Assembly: GCA_030145945.1 (NCBI GenBank)
Contig: JASLDK010000145.1
Location: 1 to 6,934, forward strand
Reading direction: 5' to 3'
DNA length: 6,934 nucleotides
Source of the DNA: Nocardioides sp.
GTDB lineage: Bacteria; Actinomycetota; Actinomycetes; Propionibacteriales; Nocardioidaceae
Below, one piece after another: positions 6,475 through 6,934 of this stretch. The translations under genes and the position numbers were made by a program. Position 1 is the stretch's first letter. Every line of letters starts with the position of its first letter. The notes under the pieces were generated by a model, which was not told where the DNA came from, did no database searches, and saw only the letters and a program-made list of their open reading frames with translations.

Positions 6475-6503
6475 AGGTTACCGTTCGTTCAGTAAAGTGA
6501 CAA
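6475..6503 (-). promoter_or_regulatory. Promoter for the permease and downstream operon
   Basis: On the minus strand, -35 TTGTCA (6498-6503) and -10 TAACCT (6475-6480) are separated by exactly 17 bp. The -35 matches consensus at 5 of 6 positions and the -10 fits TAnnnT. Transcription would start near 6468, leaving a leader of about 100 nt before the permease ATG. The spacer is filled by operator-like site 2 and the start point by site 1, so this promoter looks built for tight repression. Confidence 0.6.
6478..6495. promoter_or_regulatory. Operator-like site 2 (TetR-type), filling the -35/-10 spacer
   Basis: TTACCGTTCGTTCAGTAA has outer arms TTAC/GTAA and partial inner symmetry (6 of 9 pairs). 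It is a direct repeat of site 1, with a 24-bp centre-to-centre distance. It lies between the -35 and -10 of the permease promoter. Binding would exclude RNA polymerase and, because the region is shared, could also limit transcription of the divergent regulator gene. Confidence 0.6.
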
Positions 6504-6512
6504 GAGGGTCAC
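6497..6512. promoter_or_regulatory. Inverted repeat GTGAC-N6-GTCAC at the permease -35 (second copy of shared motif)
   Basis: On the minus strand GTGACCCTCTTGTCAC forms 5-bp arms with a 6-nt centre and contains the -35 hexamer. A close relative, GTGACCCTTGACAC, lies in the other intergenic gap at 4931-4944 in the same orientation. The GTnAC half with 6-nt spacing recalls the first half of the GlnR box of actinobacteria, but the partner half (GAACG after another 6 nt) is a poor match to GAAAC. Its role is unproven. Confidence 0.35.
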
Positions 6513-6593
6513 CGAGATCCACGACGCCCATCCCGACTGCCAGAACGGCGGCCCCTAGGATCGGGCGCAGCAATCAATCGAACGGATGGCGTG

Positions 6594-6934
6594 ATGCAGT
6601 ACGAACTCGTGGACACGGAGGGCAGCACCGACACCTCCGTGCGGATCAGGACGGCGGCGATCTTCCTGTTCGCCACCCGGGGGTACGCCGCCACCGGCGT
6701 CCGCGAGATCGCCCGCCACGTAGGGCTCTCCAACGCCGGCGTCTATCACTTCGTCGGCAACAAGGAGAACCTCCTCTTCGAGATCATGCGCGACGTCCAA
6801 GCACGTTTGGACGACGCACTCGAGGCACCACTGGCCAAGGCCTCAACACCCGAGGACCGGCTCGCCGCACAGATCAGCGGACTCGTCGGCGCACACCTAG
6901 GCAACAAGATGAGCAGCCGCGTGGCGGACGGCGA
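6594..6934 (+). CDS. TetR-family transcriptional regulator, C-terminus cut by window edge
   Basis: The first 113 residues of a TetR-type repressor are present and read open to the window end. The DNA-binding domain runs from about 17 to 65: an AAIFLFATRGYAATGVREIA helix pair, then the turn and recognition helix LSNAGVYHFVGNKENLL, with the classic Y-H-F and N-K-E-x-L-L ending. The ligand-binding domain is mostly outside the window, so no ligand can be guessed. The ATG at 6594 follows a GTG codon in frame; only a weak GGA precedes it, and a TAGGAT at 6556-6561 may be its -10. It is divergent from the permease operon and shares the region with two 18-bp operator-like repeats, so control of the permease promoter and of itself is the likely job. 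The inducer is probably the pathway substrate or an acyl-CoA intermediate (inference). Confidence 0.88.
   Translation, partial: MQYELVDTEGSTDTSVRIRTAAIFLFATRGYAATGVREIARHVGLSNAGVYHFVGNKENLLFEIMRDVQARLDDALEAPLAKASTPEDRLAAQISGLVGAHLGNKMSSRVADG

Noticed and set aside
1..6934. tRNA, rRNA, CRISPR, insertion sequence or attachment-site signals
   Set aside because: No cloverleaf-like segments, regularly spaced repeats, transposase genes or terminal repeats were seen; nearly all sequence is covered by coherent genes.

Overview
The window is a high-GC segment with tightly packed genes, GTG starts, 1-8 nt gene overlaps and strong third-position G/C. This is typical of an actinobacterium; a Nocardioides-like or related soil lineage is a guess only. 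It reads as most of one catabolic operon on the minus strand plus a divergent regulator.

Right to left along the minus-strand operon: a TetR-family regulator (plus strand, cut by the right edge) faces a 12-TM APC-family permease (4952-6367). The 226-bp region between them holds a good minus-strand promoter (TTGTCA-17-TAACCT) and two 18-bp near-identical operator-like sites, one filling the -35/-10 spacer and one at the predicted transcription start. After the permease, a 102-bp gap carries a perfect 14-bp palindrome. It also carries a motif resembling one found at the permease promoter. Then come a 218-aa protein of unknown role with an SCP2-like look (4193-4849), a glutamine-synthetase-fold gamma-glutamyl-amide ligase of the PuuA type (2857-4200), a class I glutamine amidotransferase-like gamma-glutamyl hydrolase of the PuuD type (2072-2860), an AMP-forming acyl-CoA ligase (471-2072) and an enoyl-CoA hydratase (1-466, cut by the left edge). 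These last five genes overlap or nearly touch, so they are probably co-transcribed and translationally coupled.

A working model, by inference: the permease imports an amine or amino compound. The GS-like enzyme protects it as a gamma-glutamyl amide. Oxidising enzymes not seen in this window would convert the carbon skeleton to an acid. The C26 hydrolase removes the glutamyl group, and the ligase and hydratase pass the acid into CoA-dependent beta-oxidation. The substrate is unknown. The most unusual parts are the joining of a Puu-like gamma-glutamylation pair to a CoA ligase/crotonase pair, the unknown coupled protein, and active-site substitutions in both the ligase and the GS-like enzyme. 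No RNA genes, mobile elements or CRISPR arrays were seen.
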